The notes under the pieces are model-generated. The model saw only the letters and a program-made list of their open reading frames with translations, had not been told where the DNA came from and ran no database searches. Position numbers and translations under genes: made by a program. From the NCBI GenBank assembly GCA_021234155.1, contig JAJEKV010000084.1, forward strand, positions 3,847,702 through 3,911,701: DNA of 64,000 bases, read 5' to 3'. This DNA comes from Isoetes taiwanensis (taxonomy: Eukaryota; Streptophyta; Lycopodiopsida; Isoetales; Isoetaceae). Of the stretch, positions 39,383-50,487 are shown one piece after another; within the stretch, counting starts at the first letter, position 1, and every line of letters begins with the position of its first letter.

Positions 39383-39799
39383 TTAAAACATGACACTTAG
39401 GGTGATTTTCTACTATAGTCATAAAATACGACTGTCACATTGAGATATGATAATAAGACATATAAAGTTGAAGTTGTTTTTCCACTATATGGTGTCATAA
39501 AATAAGACGCCATCAAAAGCTAGTGGAAAACTATAAAAAAATAAGACATGTCTTATTTTAATGATATTTTTAACATATGTGACATGTCTTAATTTCATAC
39601 CAGGGGAAATCCCCCGGTATAAAATAAGACTCCATTCCCCTTAAAAGGAGGAACCGAACCTACCCAAACCTAAATGAGACATGTCTTATTTTTAATAGTA
39701 GAAAGTCATTTTTTTCTTATTTGCTTATGTGGCCCAATGAAAATAACTAAAATATGAGACACCACTCTAGTGGAAAATCACCCTTAAAACATGACACTT
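39383..39799. mobile_element. MITE-like element with 16-bp flanking direct repeats
   Basis: Direct repeats TTAAAACATGACACTT lie at 39,383-39,398 and 39,784-39,799. The element between them (39,399-39,783, 385 bp) has imperfect termini GGGTGATTTTCTACTATAG and CTCTAGTGGAAAATCACCC. Internally it is palindrome-rich, with ATAAGACATGTCTTAT and repeated AAATAAGAC. It lies just upstream of the predicted copine TATA box. Confidence 0.75.
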
Positions 39800-39819
39800 G
39801 TGCACTCATTGATTGCAGG

Positions 39820-40170
39820 GCATTTATGGCGGCCATTAATACACTCGAATATTTCATGAGTCGTGACGTTGACATTGGATTTGATGCTGAGCCAACTGGA
39901 TTGTTTGAGGGGGTCACAGAGAACCAATCCGGCAGAAAAATGAAGCTCTTCAAAGATCTAAAAGCACTTCCAATGCAAACGCTGCCATAGCTACTCCGGC
40001 GGGAGTTTAAATTAGACCCTCAATGTGGTTGCAAGGCTCCTCTGATCTTTGCAATCTTTGTGGGCATTTTGTTCAGAGATTATATTGACCCTGTTACAAA
40101 ATTAGAAGCCAAAATAGAGCCTCCAGAACAGAGATGGAAGGACAAAAACAGAACGGCCTTGTGTGCTACG
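39820..40170 (+). pseudogene. Unidentified coding-like remnant
   Basis: A frame from about 39,754 to 39,990 (F-M-A-A-I-N-T-L-E-Y-F; G-F-D-A-E-P-T-G-L-F-E-G-V) looks protein-like. After TAG at 39,988 the following sequence to about 40,170 reads plausibly onward (F-K-L-D-P-Q-C-G-C-K-A). I do not recognise the family. No exon structure was found. Confidence 0.3.
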
Positions 40171-40411
40171 GATTATTTTTTGTAGTAGGAGTCCATGACT
40201 TTCTTCAGGGACATGGAGCGTTTGATCAACTAAGTTTAATTCATTTGAAGTCTAGTGCCATACACAGAGAGACAATCCAAAATCTGGTTTTTTTTTTTGC
40301 CCCCTTTTTTTTCTCACGGCGTGCTGGATTAGCTTCGCGATATAGCTACAGATGATCTATGTTTCAGCTTATCTTATTTTTCCATCTGACTATGGCATTG
40401 CACAGATCAAA

Positions 40412-40690
40412 AAATTAATTTAATTTAATTTATGTCTATTGCTCACTTGGGCCTTGAGAGACCATGGAGCACATGAAACTTAGTTTTACAACTTTAGTAT
40501 TAAGGAACGGTGTGCATCCACTGCCCTTATGTATGATCCCAATAACATTGGTGGCACAGATAATAAAGAATAAAAATCGGCCACTTGGATGCCAAAGCTA
40601 TTTCTAATATGTACATATTCAGGGCCATTCTTTTCTGTTGTAGATTGCATTTGACAATCTTTTGATGCTACACAGATCAAAATGGCCATT
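40412..40690 (-). mobile_element. LINE-B-type 3' end fragment
   Basis: On the minus strand, V-H-I-R-N-S-F-G-I-Q-V and P-P-M-L-L-G-S-Y match the LINE-B C-terminus. It is followed by CTCTCAAGGCCC, CAATAGACATAAATT and an (AATTA)n-type tail. It is a strongly 5'-truncated copy. Confidence 0.8.
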
Positions 40691-40699
40691 GTTTTATGT

Positions 40700-41597
40700 T
40701 ATTGGTTGCATTTGCCAATAATGTCCAGCATTTTTCTCATCAGTATTAGATATCAATAGAGTCCTCTGTTTTGAAGAACCGAGTGGTTGGGCCCTTCCGG
40801 ATTTGTCTTTGGCAATGAGTTGAAATATGAGAGCAGAGGGGTTCTTGATCAAAATATGAGGTCAGAGGGGTTTCTGATCAAGATCTTCTGGGGCATCACC
40901 CTTTGCTTTTACGATGGGTCCAAATTCTCTATTTTTGAATAACAGAAAAACTCTTCACCCGAATGCTCAACTTATCGTTTTTAGTTTCTCCTCGAAATTT
41001 TTTCCATGGCATTATCTTTTAAGGCTCTCCTCAAATGCAAATGATTGCACTACGATATCAGAATTGCATATTTGGCCTAGCCAAACCACCTCTGGCACAA
41101 ACCGCACCAAGGCTTCTATTTCTTTTCTTTTTTTTTTCTTGGTATCAATTTCTACAAAAACAACCTTTTTTTTTTAATACCTAACGAGCCATTAGAATTT
41201 TTCATAACCTATTAATATATTAACTCTTGTCGCATTGTTTGAGATGCGTGTAATAAAGCTGCATAGTGTAGTCTTATTTTTTCTAGCTTCAGCCAGGCTA
41301 ATACGTAGCACATTGGCCATCTTGTGGGCTCAACACGAAAGTCGTATGCTTTACGTTCAATCCAGATGAAGTTTAAGTTTTATTTATTGAACGCTATGAC
41401 AATTGTTGCTCCAAATGGCATCAAGACTTTGAGCCACACATCTGGATAATTTTTTGGGGAGAGTTGCTTCTCTTGTGGTCACATCGCATAAATCATATTC
41501 CATTTTCCCTGGGACAAAGCAAGAAGCAAAGTGCCCTTGAAGCACAATTTCATTATAATGGGAAAATTTTTAGTAAACTGGAATTTTTTTATTATGG
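40700..41597. other. Non-coding stretch
   Basis: Short direct repeats occur (TATGAG[A/G][G/T]CAGAGGGGTT near 40,828 and 40,855) with T-runs near 41,120-41,175. No gene or element ends are recognised. Confidence 0.45.
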
Positions 41598-41880
41598 GGG
41601 TTGTATAGACCTTATGCAGGGGTTGTATACACGTGTACAGTACCCTGTATCATAGACCTTATGCAGGGGTTGTATACACGTGCAGTACCCCTATATCATA
41701 CATATGTTGTGTACACCATGAAATATTTAGAAAACATATTTACTCGGTATCATACACCTTCTGCATGTGTTAGGTACACAGGTATGACACCCATGTATCA
41801 TACATATATTTTTAAGATACATGAATAGATTTATAGACCTTCTGCAGGTGAGTAGTACACATGTATCATACATATGTTTG
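41598..41880. repeat. Degenerate tandem repeat (TATCATA / GCAGGGGTTGTATACACGTG)
   Basis: Four or five decaying units combine ATAGACCTTATGCAGGGGTT, TACACGTG and GTATCATACATATG. The first two (about 41,600 and 41,650) are near-identical with a period of about 50 bp. Later ones are spaced more widely. Confidence 0.75.
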
Positions 41881-42110
41881 TAGCATACAAGCCTCAACCA
41901 GTCTTACATCCTTCTTTGGCAACTGAATAAATGCACCTACTGCTTCGCCAATGTTATCTGCACCCCAGCATATGATTGGAAGTTCAATAGATGGCACCAC
42001 AGATTTCGTGATCTCTGTTGCTACATTCAATGGATCAACATCCTTGCCATGAAGGGTGGCTCTCTTTACCCCAAATGGCATGTATAATTTCCCTCGTTGG
42101 CGCTCCCCAA
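41866..42110 (-). pseudogene. Possible transposon-protein fragment
   Basis: A minus-strand frame reads K-R-A-T-L-H-G-K-D-V-D-P, L-P-I-I-C-W-G-A-D-N-I-G-E-A-V-G and F-I-Q-L-P-K-K-D-V. The G-x-A-x-G-x-F-I-x-x-P-K/R-x-x-V pattern resembles a segment found in plant CACTA-associated proteins (A-x-G-x-x-V-x-W-P-x-x-L-V). The frame then runs into low-complexity repeats. The assignment is weak. Confidence 0.3.
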
Positions 42111-42712
42111 ATGGCTCCATGGGGGGTGCCCCCGGGGGTATACCTGCCCCCCTCCCCCTCCCCCTCCCCCTCCAACCTCCCATTTGGGGGGTATACCTAC
42201 TCCCCCTGGCAACCAACCGAAATGGGGGTATACCTGCCCCCCAGCACCCCCCAAATGGTGCCATTTGGGGGGTATACCTACCCCCAAAAAAAATTTAAAA
42301 AAAAATAAAAAAAATAAAAAATAAAAAATTTTGGCGGATGTAAATGGCGCCATGGCGCCATTTGCATCATGGCGCCATTTGCATCCTCAAGGTGCCATGT
42401 GGGGGTATACCTGCCCCCCATGGCACCCCCAAATGGCTTTGAGGGGTATACCTACCCCCTCTGGCACCCCCCAAATGGCACCCCAAATGGCTCCATAGCG
42501 CCATTTGGGGGGTATACCTACCCCCTCTGGCACCCTCCAAATGGCGCCATTTGGGTGGTATACCTGCCCCTGGCACCCCCCAAATGGCGCCATTTGGGTG
42601 GTATACCTGCCGCCTGGCACCCCCCAAATGGCGCCATGAAGCCATTTGAGGGCTCCAAATGGCGCCCCAAATGGCTCCATTTGGAGGTATACATGTGATG
42701 AATGGCTCTAAC
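42070..42712. repeat. Palindrome-rich array: CCAAATGGCGCCATTTGG + GGGGTATACCTGCCCC
   Basis: About ten units of two short palindromic motifs alternate: CAAATGGCGCCATTTG (or CAAATGGC half-sites) and GGGGGTATACCTACCCCC (GTATAC core). TGGCACCCCCC linkers join them. An A-rich tract (42,283-42,330) splits the array. Long open frames here on both strands are by-products of the repetition. Confidence 0.88.
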
Positions 42713-42719
42713 AAAAAGA

Positions 42720-43000
42720 CGATGCATATAGAAAGACTTACCTGGGTATGGTGGTCACCATTTTGGTGTGAAAACTATTGGCGACTGGAGTATATGGATC
42801 TTGTAAGAATATTGCAAATACCTCAAAAAGAAGCGCCAAAAACCCCCGGGCAAACAAAATAATGTTACCTGAAAATAAATGACTGCAAGAAGCCGCCTAG
42901 AAGTGCCGATCGGTATGGAACCATCGAAGATCTTGCATCCGCCTATAGAAGGATCTATACAAGCGCCTAAAGAAATGATATGTCGAGCAGCAACAACAAA
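42720..43000. other. Spacer, no recognised feature
   Basis: Ordinary-composition DNA separates two repeat arrays. There is no supported gene. Confidence 0.4.
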
Positions 43001-43007
43001 TTTGGGA

Positions 43008-43440
43008 TTTTAAATTTTGAATTTCAAATTTGGGCGGGCGGAGGGCTTTCAAATTTGGGCGGGCGGAGGGTTTTCAAATTTGGGCGGGCATTTTTAAATT
43101 TACGCCCGCCTTCCACGAGCTTCGCCATACCCACCCGCCAGCGCCACCTACATCCCTTTGCTTCCGCCCACTTCGCAATTTGCCGGCGCCGACTTCGCGC
43201 TGCCGGTAGCTGCTACTAGATGGCCTATTGGACTTAGCGACAGCGCCTGCTGCTAGATTGCCTAGCGCCGCCTACATCTCGCCTGCTTCCCCACCTGCGA
43301 CCCCCCGCCAACTTCGGTTTGCCGGCCGGCGCTTCTTTGCTAGATGGCCCATTGGACCTAGCGCCAATGCCAGCGCCTGCAGCTAGATGGCCTAGCGCCT
43401 AGTGCCAGTGCCAGCGCCACCGCTTAGCGCCTTTGTTTTC
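43008..43440. repeat. GC-rich degenerate repeats
   Basis: TTCAAATTTGGGCGGGCGGA occurs in about three tandem copies (43,020-43,100). It is followed by a GC-rich block with repeats of GCTAGATGGCC and TTGGACYTAGCGCC (43,210-43,430) and many GCGCC boxes. Confidence 0.75.
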
Positions 43441-43569
43441 ATCACTCTAGACACTAAAGATATCAAGAATCATGAAGGCAAGTCTCTAAGGCAAAGGTAG
43501 GTCTTCTTTTACTTGATTTTTTAGTTTTCCTAGTCAAATAGCACCAGTTTCTTGAATATATGTTTGCTT

Positions 43570-44160
43570 GATGCATATTGAGGATGCAAATGGCATGCAT
43601 CCTTAGCATGGTCTGCTTTACTAAATGCATGTTGAGGAATGCAAATGGCGCCATGGCACCATTTGCATTCACCACCATGCATTTGGTCCAGATGCTATAT
43701 CAAATGCATGCTGTGGATGCCTCATCATGTTTGGAAATGGCACCTTGAGGATGCAAATGGCGCTATGGCGCCATTTGCACCCGCAACACCAAAAAAACTT
43801 TCCAATTTTTTTTTTTTTTTTTTTTAAAGGGTGCTGCGGGTGCAAATGGCGCCATGGCGCCATTTGCACTCTCAATGTGCCATTTTCAACCATGCTGAGG
43901 ATGCAAATGGCATCCTTCGCATGCTTAAGAATGGCACCTTGAGGGTGCAAATGGCGCCATGGCGCCATTTGCACCCCCAACACCTTTTTTTTTTTTTGCT
44001 TTGGGGGTGCAAATGGCACCATGTTGCATCCTCAAGGTGCCATTTCCAAGCATGCTGAGGATGCAAATGGCTCCATGGCGCCATTTGCATTCACTAGCAT
44101 GCAAAAAAATATGTTGAGGATGCATTCACCAGCATGCATTTGGTCTGCTATAGCAAATGC
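43570..44160. repeat. Second palindrome array (GATGCAAATGGCGCCATGGCG)
   Basis: Units around 43,638, 43,754, 43,841, 43,949 and 44,057 each form a palindrome of 28 bp or more: TGCAAATGGCGCC followed by AT and the mirror GGCGCCATTTGCA. Some extend into GGGTGCAAATG...CATTTGCACCC. CTCAAGGTGCC linkers, T-runs and GCATGC motifs separate units. The CAAATGGCGCC half-site is shared with the 42.1-42.7 kb array. Confidence 0.88.
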
Positions 44161-44209
44161 ACGTTCAGGTATGCCAGGAGATTTGCTGTGGAGTCACCTT
44201 CGTCCAGCT

Positions 44210-44390
44210 TGGTACCACTGAAGATTTTAGTCACGATGATTCAAAATGCGGCTTACAACTTTGACGAAGAGGCATTTAGTGGGGCAGGATTTGACCTTCT
44301 TATGAATGTTGGCAAAGAAAAGCATGATCCTACTAATGGCGTTGATTCAATTCAAAGAACAAATTTAAGTAATTTAGCTTCATAAACAAA
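44210..44390 (+). pseudogene. Short coding-like remnant, unidentified
   Basis: The frame reads K-I-L-V-T-M-I-Q-N-A-A-Y-N-F-D-E-E-A-F and onward to TAA at 44,383. It looks more protein-like than its surroundings, but no family is recognised and no neighbouring exons were found. Confidence 0.25.
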
Positions 44391-44829
44391 TTTTCTTGAT
44401 GTGTAAATTTGTCAATTTCAGAAGCTAATGATGCCCTTTTTCGTGTAAAATAGGTAAAACTTGCTAACTTAAGTTGCAGTATTTTTTTTTTTATTGTTTC
44501 CCCGATATTAATGGCGTGCCAATAAATGGCACTTTAGATGCATTTTTTTTGCTAAATGGCGCTATAATTGCTCAAAAAATCGTCATAAAATGGACTAAAA
44601 AGGATTTTCATCCCTAATTGGAATCACGAAATTTCTCATTTTAATGAAATTGTGCTACTTGCCTTTGAGAAATATTAGGTATTTTATTACAAATGCAAGG
44701 GAGTGGCATGATGGTGCTATTAAAGCAAATAGATTAGAGCAAATAGATGAGGTGCATAGATTGTTGGGTTTTTTGCCAAGTCAGCCCTTCCCCGGGCGCC
44801 TACCTGAGGTGCCGGGAATTCATGTGTAT

Positions 44830-45000
44830 ATGTATATTTGTACAGCTGCCAACAGGCTTGTTGCTGCGACGGTTTTTCCCTCCTAAGGGGGGGGGGGTTT
44901 TAATCTGGGTAACAACGGGCTTGCTGCACCCATGTAATTTGGGTCCCATAGGCCGATTGGCCTCCGCGGACGATAAAAGAACCTTCCTTCCTTCCAAAAG
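44830..45000 (+). mobile_element. LINE-A-type 3' UTR fragment
   Basis: GTTTTTCCCTCCTAAGGGGG..., GGGTCCCATAGGCCGATTGG and CTCCGCGGACG match 9788-9903 of LINE-A. The tail here is (CCTT)n instead of (ATTCT)n. Confidence 0.75.
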
Positions 45001-45922
45001 GGTCTATTACAACAAGACACATTAAGTTAATCAATAAATTCAGATAAAATTCTTAAGTTTTTAGCATGGCATGGCATAAGTGTGGGATATAAGCCTATGA
45101 GATTGGATGTTAATGCTGGGTCTAAAAACCCAAAGGTGTAGAACTAAAGAAATGTTCGCAATGGCCTTGGCAAAAGCATTGCAGCCTAAGCCACAAGCCC
45201 TGCAAATGGACAATCCAATTTAGCCAACCATTTTGGCACGACAATCCAGCCTCTTCCATATCTTCTTTTGAATTTGATTATAAAGATGTCCTTTAATTTG
45301 ATTTACTTTGGCCCCATGGGTCGTTTGGAGCTTTCAAGAGAACACATGTTCAAAGAATTCACTTTTCATCATTTCCATGAATTATGAATTATTCTCATTT
45401 ATCATATTTTTTCTTCATCAACTTAATAAACTTACAACCTAATAAACTTACGATGAGTTGGATAAATACCAAGATTGTTGAGTAGTGCTTGCTTGGCTTA
45501 AACTACTTTGGTTTCTACTGATGCCAGTACAAGCATCACACAAAATCCATCCCTATAAGCAAGTTATGACACATAATTTATCGTGATAGCCTTGATACGA
45601 ATCCACCCTATAAGTAGAAAAAGAGAAATGTCCGCGGCGGCCTTGGCCGCTGTGACAAATTTCTTGACGAATTTCACGACATATCCTTGATTTTCATAAA
45701 TTTTTGTAATGCCTTTGGTTAACATATTTGGCTCTGTATAATTTTGTATATCATTAAATGCCCTTGTATTTTACATATTTCATATAAAGCCCTTCAGAAT
45801 GGATGTATTTTTAGGGCAAGAATTTGACATCAGCAGTTTTCGTTTTTGAATAAAAAATAGAGCAAAGATTTAGACGTTCTAACCTGATGGAATCCCAGTG
45901 GAAAACCTAACTGGACCTCACG
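45001..45922. other. Intergenic stretch
   Basis: No gene or element ends are recognised between the LINE fragment and the L1-B target site. Confidence 0.5.
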
Positions 45923-45939
45923 TGCTTGAATTCGTTCTT
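45923..45939 (+). repeat. 17-bp target-site duplication of L1-B, left copy
   Basis: TGCTTGAATTCGTTCTT is identical to 50,448-50,464. It sits next to the poly(T) run that is the L1-B poly(A) tail on the minus strand. Confidence 0.92.
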
Positions 45940-46134
45940 TTTTTTTTTTTTTTTGAAGAACTGTGTCATCAATATATTAAAAAAATGGTAATGTTACAAA
46001 GCAAGTGAGGAGGAATGAGAACTGCCCCAAAGAGACAACGATACCTCGACACTCCACAACAAACTCACAGAAAAACTGCAACTCTACTACTGTACAAACC
46101 GACCATCACCATCTACAACACCCAAGAAGTCCCG

Positions 46135-46720
46135 TCAAATGGCAAACTTCCGCTCTACTAATCCCGGGAACACCAGAAAGCTTTGAAATAGCTTGTACCT
46201 AAGTCGAGGAATCAAGGAGGCTGCAGGCTGCTGAATCCCCTGAAAGATCCACAACCGTCGCCGCTTCCAAATCAGCCACACCAACCAAGCCACGCACAGA
46301 TGCAAGGCTTGCTGCCGCAAGAGCGGCCAAGCACCAGGATACACATGAAGCAGCAACTGCTGGCTAGTCAATCTCATATGAAACAGAGCCCTGACCCAAT
46401 CCTAGGCAGCTGCAAGTGAGGGCATAAAACCAGACAATGTTCCACAGTCTCACGATGAAGGCCACAACAAGGGTAGAGATGGCTCACACCCGGCCTAAAC
46501 TGACTCACAAGGGCATTCACCCTTGATACAGTGGTGCACCACCTGCCACAGAAGCACCCTAACCTTCGGTGGAGCAAGTGAGCTCCATGTCCACGTCCAA
46601 ACCGAGCGCCATCGAGAACCCAGAAGCTGCAGAGACCACTTGCCTGAAGGGGGCAGAGTGTCATGAATAGCCAGCACCCAGTAACAAGACCGCACAAAAC
46701 AAAAAGACACAACATCCAGA
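46135..46720 (-). pseudogene. L1-B ORF2 C-terminal (zf-RVT-like) region
   Basis: It carries V-R-V-L-L-W-Q-V-V-H-H-C, C-G-L-H-R-E-T-V-E-H-C-L-V-L-C and W-L-V-W-L-I-W-K-R-R-R. The same signatures close L1-A and L1-C. Frameshifts lie near 46,495 and 46,375. Confidence 0.8.
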
Positions 46721-46794
46721 TGAACCTTCCAAACCTGCACTACCACATCATCCTGAGGGACTATAGGTATGTGTAGCGGAATACTCCTTACCAC

Positions 46795-48650
46795 TTATTC
46801 CCAGATAGCCCGGTCACTCCCCCTCAGGCGAAAGTGAGCTCGAAAGAACTCCCACGAAGCTAGCTGACCACCCCAATACCAATCCTCCAAGGTGAGCACA
46901 GCAGCTCGCATCCAACGGGCCTGCGTCCGAGCATGCACAGTGGCAGCCAAGGGCAAGTGCGCAGGGGATAGAGGAACCCACAAGAAAGGATAAGAGTGGT
47001 GATAAACTGAGGCATAATCTAGCTGGAAGAGCACACGCACATGATCCCAAGCCCGCAACATCCCCTGAGAAAAGGGGATGCATAGAAAGGCTGGAGACCA
47101 TACAACAGTGCCCAGGACAAGTCCACATGCACAAACGGCTTCCCAAACGCCACACAATAGCGAAAAGACTGCAACAACAGCGCCGCACCAGGAGAAGATG
47201 CTCCATCCTGCAGAGTGTTCCAAACAAACTTGGAGACCAACACCTTACTATGTAGTGCCAAATCCAGAATGGCCAAGCCCCCATCCTCCCGGGGGCGGAG
47301 ATACTTCCACCAAGCCACTTTAATAACCGCCCCTTCATCATCCCTGCCCCACACAAAATTTCGAACAATTTTATCCAAAGCCTGTATCTTACCCTCAGGA
47401 GCTAACATCGCAGATGATGTATACACATGAGTGCTACAAAGTACTGACTTGGCAAGAGTGATCCTACCTGCCATGGACAACTTGCTACCCTTCCACCAAT
47501 TGAGGTGCTTCTGCAACCCCTGCAAAATCTCATCCCACACCCTCCCCATGGAAACATCCCCTCCAAAGGGAATACCCAATAGCTTAGTACACACATTACC
47601 TGGAAGCACCTTCCAAGGGAGTAGAGCCAAATAAGGGGAGGCGGAGTCAGCTGGGCCCATAATGACGGAGCATTTACCCCAATTCAGAAGAATGCCCGAG
47701 GCCAAGGAGAAAGTATCCAGCAAACCCTTCACATTCCGCAAATTCCTCTCTTCTGCCACCAAGAAGAGGAAAGTGTCATCGGCGAACCGGTTAATAATCT
47801 GGCGGCTACCATCCCGCATCCAAGCCCATCCACTACCCCCCTCCTCCACCGCAGCCAAAAACAATCGGGACAAGGCCTCCGCCACAATCGTAAACAAAAA
47901 AGCGGGCCAAAGGGCACCCCCGACGCACCCTCTCGCCTAAAAGAAAAAGGCGGAGGGTTCACCCTGGCACACCACCGTAGCCCGTGCTGACCTATGCAGC
48001 TTCATGACTGTCTCTGTAAAGCGAGGACTACAGCCCAACGCTAACATCATGGCAGACAAGAACTCCCAACGGACACTATCGTAAGCTTTGGCAAAGTCAA
48101 GCTTAAGATAGGCAATGCCTTTAACCTCGTTCTCTGGACCAATAAAGGCCCTCATAAGGCTGCGGCAACATTAGTCAAAATGTTCCTCCCAGAACAAACC
48201 CGCATCGCACCGCACTAATGGAAGAAGTCAACACCGCTTCAACTTCTGCCGGGGGCTTTCGCAATAATCTTGTACACAGAGGGACAACAAGGAGATAGGC
48301 CTCCAATCATTAATGGTAGAAGGTCGCTTAATCTTAGGAATCAAGGAAATGCATGCGGTATTCAAGATCCTATCCATTTGAGAAGACTACAAAGAACTCA
48401 AGATACACACGGTACACGGACTCACTAGCCCACTCCCAATAAGTCTGAAAGAACTCCACAGGGATGCCATCCAGCCCAGGAGATTTATCCTTGGCCATAT
48501 ATGGTTTAACAGCCCCCAAAACAAGCTCTTGCGTCTCCTGCTCATAGGGAAGAGTGCGTTGTGCAAAAAACCCTGAGAAATGAGCATGCACATACCTCTG
48601 CAAATCAGCAGGATCCTCCAAAGTCCGGCCATCGAGGCAAAGCAAGGGGC
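46795..48650 (-). pseudogene. L1-B ORF2 reverse transcriptase
   Basis: It would copy L1 RNA at a nicked target. Blocks: D-K-S-P-G-L-D-G-I-P-V-E-F-F (about 48,480), L-K-L-D-F-A-K-A-Y-D-S-V (about 48,100), F-A-D-D-T-F-L-F (about 47,775; F-A-D-D replaces Y-A-D-D), K-L-L-G-I-P-F-G (about 47,590) and M-A-G-R-I-T-L-A-K-S (about 47,470). The finger region around 48,170-48,370 is scrambled by frameshifts and the palm is intact for about 290 codons (47,019-47,897). Confidence 0.88.
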
Positions 48651-48659
48651 GCCATAGAT

Positions 48660-49357
48660 GCTTGCATATTGCACGCCTAGCTGCTCAAGAAACACCGACG
48701 AACTTGTGTCCCCCTCCTTCAACCAGGTAAGGGCCGCCTTTACACGCGCCTCCTTCACTTTAACCTGCTCCAGAGCAACAATATGCTGCAACACTGCATT
48801 CTCCCTAATGCCATCAGAAGGTTGCGCCCGAATCTTCTCCAACTCTTGATAGGAACCATGCAACTCCTGCCGCTCCTGCTGCACACGCTGCCTACCAAAG
48901 ACCTTGGCAAAACGCTTCACCCTGGCCAACGCAGTCACCATACCAGACATACCCTTCAGAGATGAAAAGTATCAAGCCACAACTCCTGGCACTGGGCCGA
49001 GAAATCCGCATCAGCCAGAAGCCGGATGTTCAAACGGAACACCATCCTAGAGGGCCGAGAGGCAACCACACCCTGACTAGACAAAACCTGAGGGTAATGA
49101 TCAGAAATGGAGGTAGATAGAATGTTACTCCAGCACAAAGAGGGCACACCATCCAGTGCGCATGGGGAAGCATAGCACCGGTCATGCCTAGCATACGCCC
49201 GGCCCGCACCAATCTGCCTATTACAATAGGTGAAAGACAAGTCCCTAGGGACCTCAACCAAGGCCAAATCCTGCAACAAACGAGACCACTGGTCCCTCTC
49301 AAACCCATGCACAACCTGGGTTCCAGAACCAGAGCGATTCTCTACTCGCTTTACCAT
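48660..49357 (-). pseudogene. L1-B endonuclease, C-terminal half only
   Basis: It begins within the D-F-N-M-V block (about 49,355) and has G-F-E-R-D-Q-W-S-R-L-L, F-T-Y-C-N, R-H-D-R-C-Y and S-D-H-Y-P (about 49,100). The N-terminal half with the first catalytic Asn and Glu is deleted. A frameshift near 48,960 separates it from the linker to RT. Confidence 0.82.
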
Positions 49358-50441
49358 ATTGAAGTCCGCAGAGCAACACAGATCTTGGGGACCTGCACAA
49401 TAGAATGAGCCAAATATACACCCAGGCCATTAGCCATAGAAACCAAGAAATCAGGCACCATCAGATCAGGAGGAAGATCCTGAATCTGGAACCAACATGG
49501 GATTTTAACCATTGTCAAAGAACTGGTGGACATTGCCGGAGTATAATACTGATACAACACATATGATTCACCCAAAGTATCCACCCTCCGACTAACCAAT
49601 TGCCCACGGAAGACAGCCTCAAACATGATTATGAAGAAATTATTTGGTAGGAATTTCAAGGACTGATGCCTGGGCAAACCAATCCGCCTCAGATGTCCGG
49701 CAAGCCAAGAGCTAAACCTCCTCGTGCCCAATATGTAACCCGTGAAGTAGCCTAATATCGCAAATGAAACTAGATTCTCAATGGTCTGAACATGCCTGGT
49801 ATGATCAATATCTATCCATGGAGTCTCTGGAAGAGCTGCCTGCAGGTCAACAGAGTGATGATCCTCCACAAATTTCAGAGCCTCTTGAACATGGGCAGTC
49901 CTACACTCCGGAGCCTTGCTCTTGATCCAATCTGAAAATCCCGGCCGAGTGATGCGAGCAACAATGTCATTGCTCCGCCAGGCCGGGCACACAGGAGTTG
50001 GAGCTGTCGCCCTGGCACCATGAGAGGTATCCAGGGGCACCCCAGGAGGCACATCAGCTACATGCACCCTAGAAGAGGGCGCATCACCAGCAAGTGATCC
50101 CTTCCTAAGCACAGGGGAAGAGGGCATCACAGATCCAGTTTCCAAAGGGGGCATGCTTGATGGAATCAAAAAGTCTCCAAAACACAATCTACTGGGGTCT
50201 CAGAATTATATTGAGAGGAAGAGCAATCCACATACCTCTCAACCGAAGGGGATTCCAAGAGCTCCCTCATCTCTGCCACCAATTGCATGCCACTTCCTAC
50301 AGCCCGCGCCTCTTCATGCATGCCGAGACCCGCGCCCTTCCCCTTTACTGGAGGATTCTTTCTCCTCGCCATCTCCCTTGGCTTCAGCCCCAAGCCATGA
50401 GGCTCAATCGATCCCCCATCAGCCTGTCTGGCAGGAGCCAT
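49351..50441 (-). pseudogene. L1-B ORF1 (gag, DUF4283-like)
   Basis: ATG at 50,441 opens M-A-P-A-R-Q-A-D-G. The frame ends near 50,166 and the next frame (50,187-49,351) carries W-R-S-N-D-I-V-A-R-I, F-S-D-W-I, F-S-S-W-L-A-G-H-L-R-R-I-G-L-P, F-F-I-I-M-F-E, I-P-C-W-F-Q-I-Q-D-L-P-P-D-L and M-A-N-G-L-G-V-Y-L. This is the RRM-like fold plus following segment typical of plant L1 gag. It stops exactly at the deletion junction; the zinc knuckles and Pro-rich tail are lost. Confidence 0.82.
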
Positions 50442-50447
50442 GACATC

Positions 50448-50464
50448 TGCTTGAATTCGTTCTT
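50448..50464 (+). repeat. 17-bp target-site duplication of L1-B, right copy
   Basis: Identical to 45,923-45,939. Host sequence continues with CACTGCCATG. Confidence 0.92.
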
Positions 50465-50487
50465 CACTGCCATGTAGATATGAATAT

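Larger units (their letters stand above)
45940..50447 (-). mobile_element. L1-B, minus-strand L1 with internal deletion
   Basis: This L1-type LINE of about 4.5 kb has its poly(A) tail at 45,940-45,954 and perfect 17-bp target-site duplications. It starts only 6 bp before the ORF1 ATG (50,441). Order on the minus strand: gag, partial endonuclease, RT, C-terminal region, tail. About 1 kb between gag and mid-endonuclease is missing compared with L1-A. Frameshifts inactivate the ORFs. Confidence 0.92.

Noticed and set aside
42050..42714. Long Pro/Gly/Ile-rich frames on both strands
   Set aside because: They arise from the short palindromic repeat units and have no independent support.
42070..44160. 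CRISPR-like repeat array
   Set aside because: Eukaryotic context, irregular spacing, palindromic units without unique spacers, and no cas genes.
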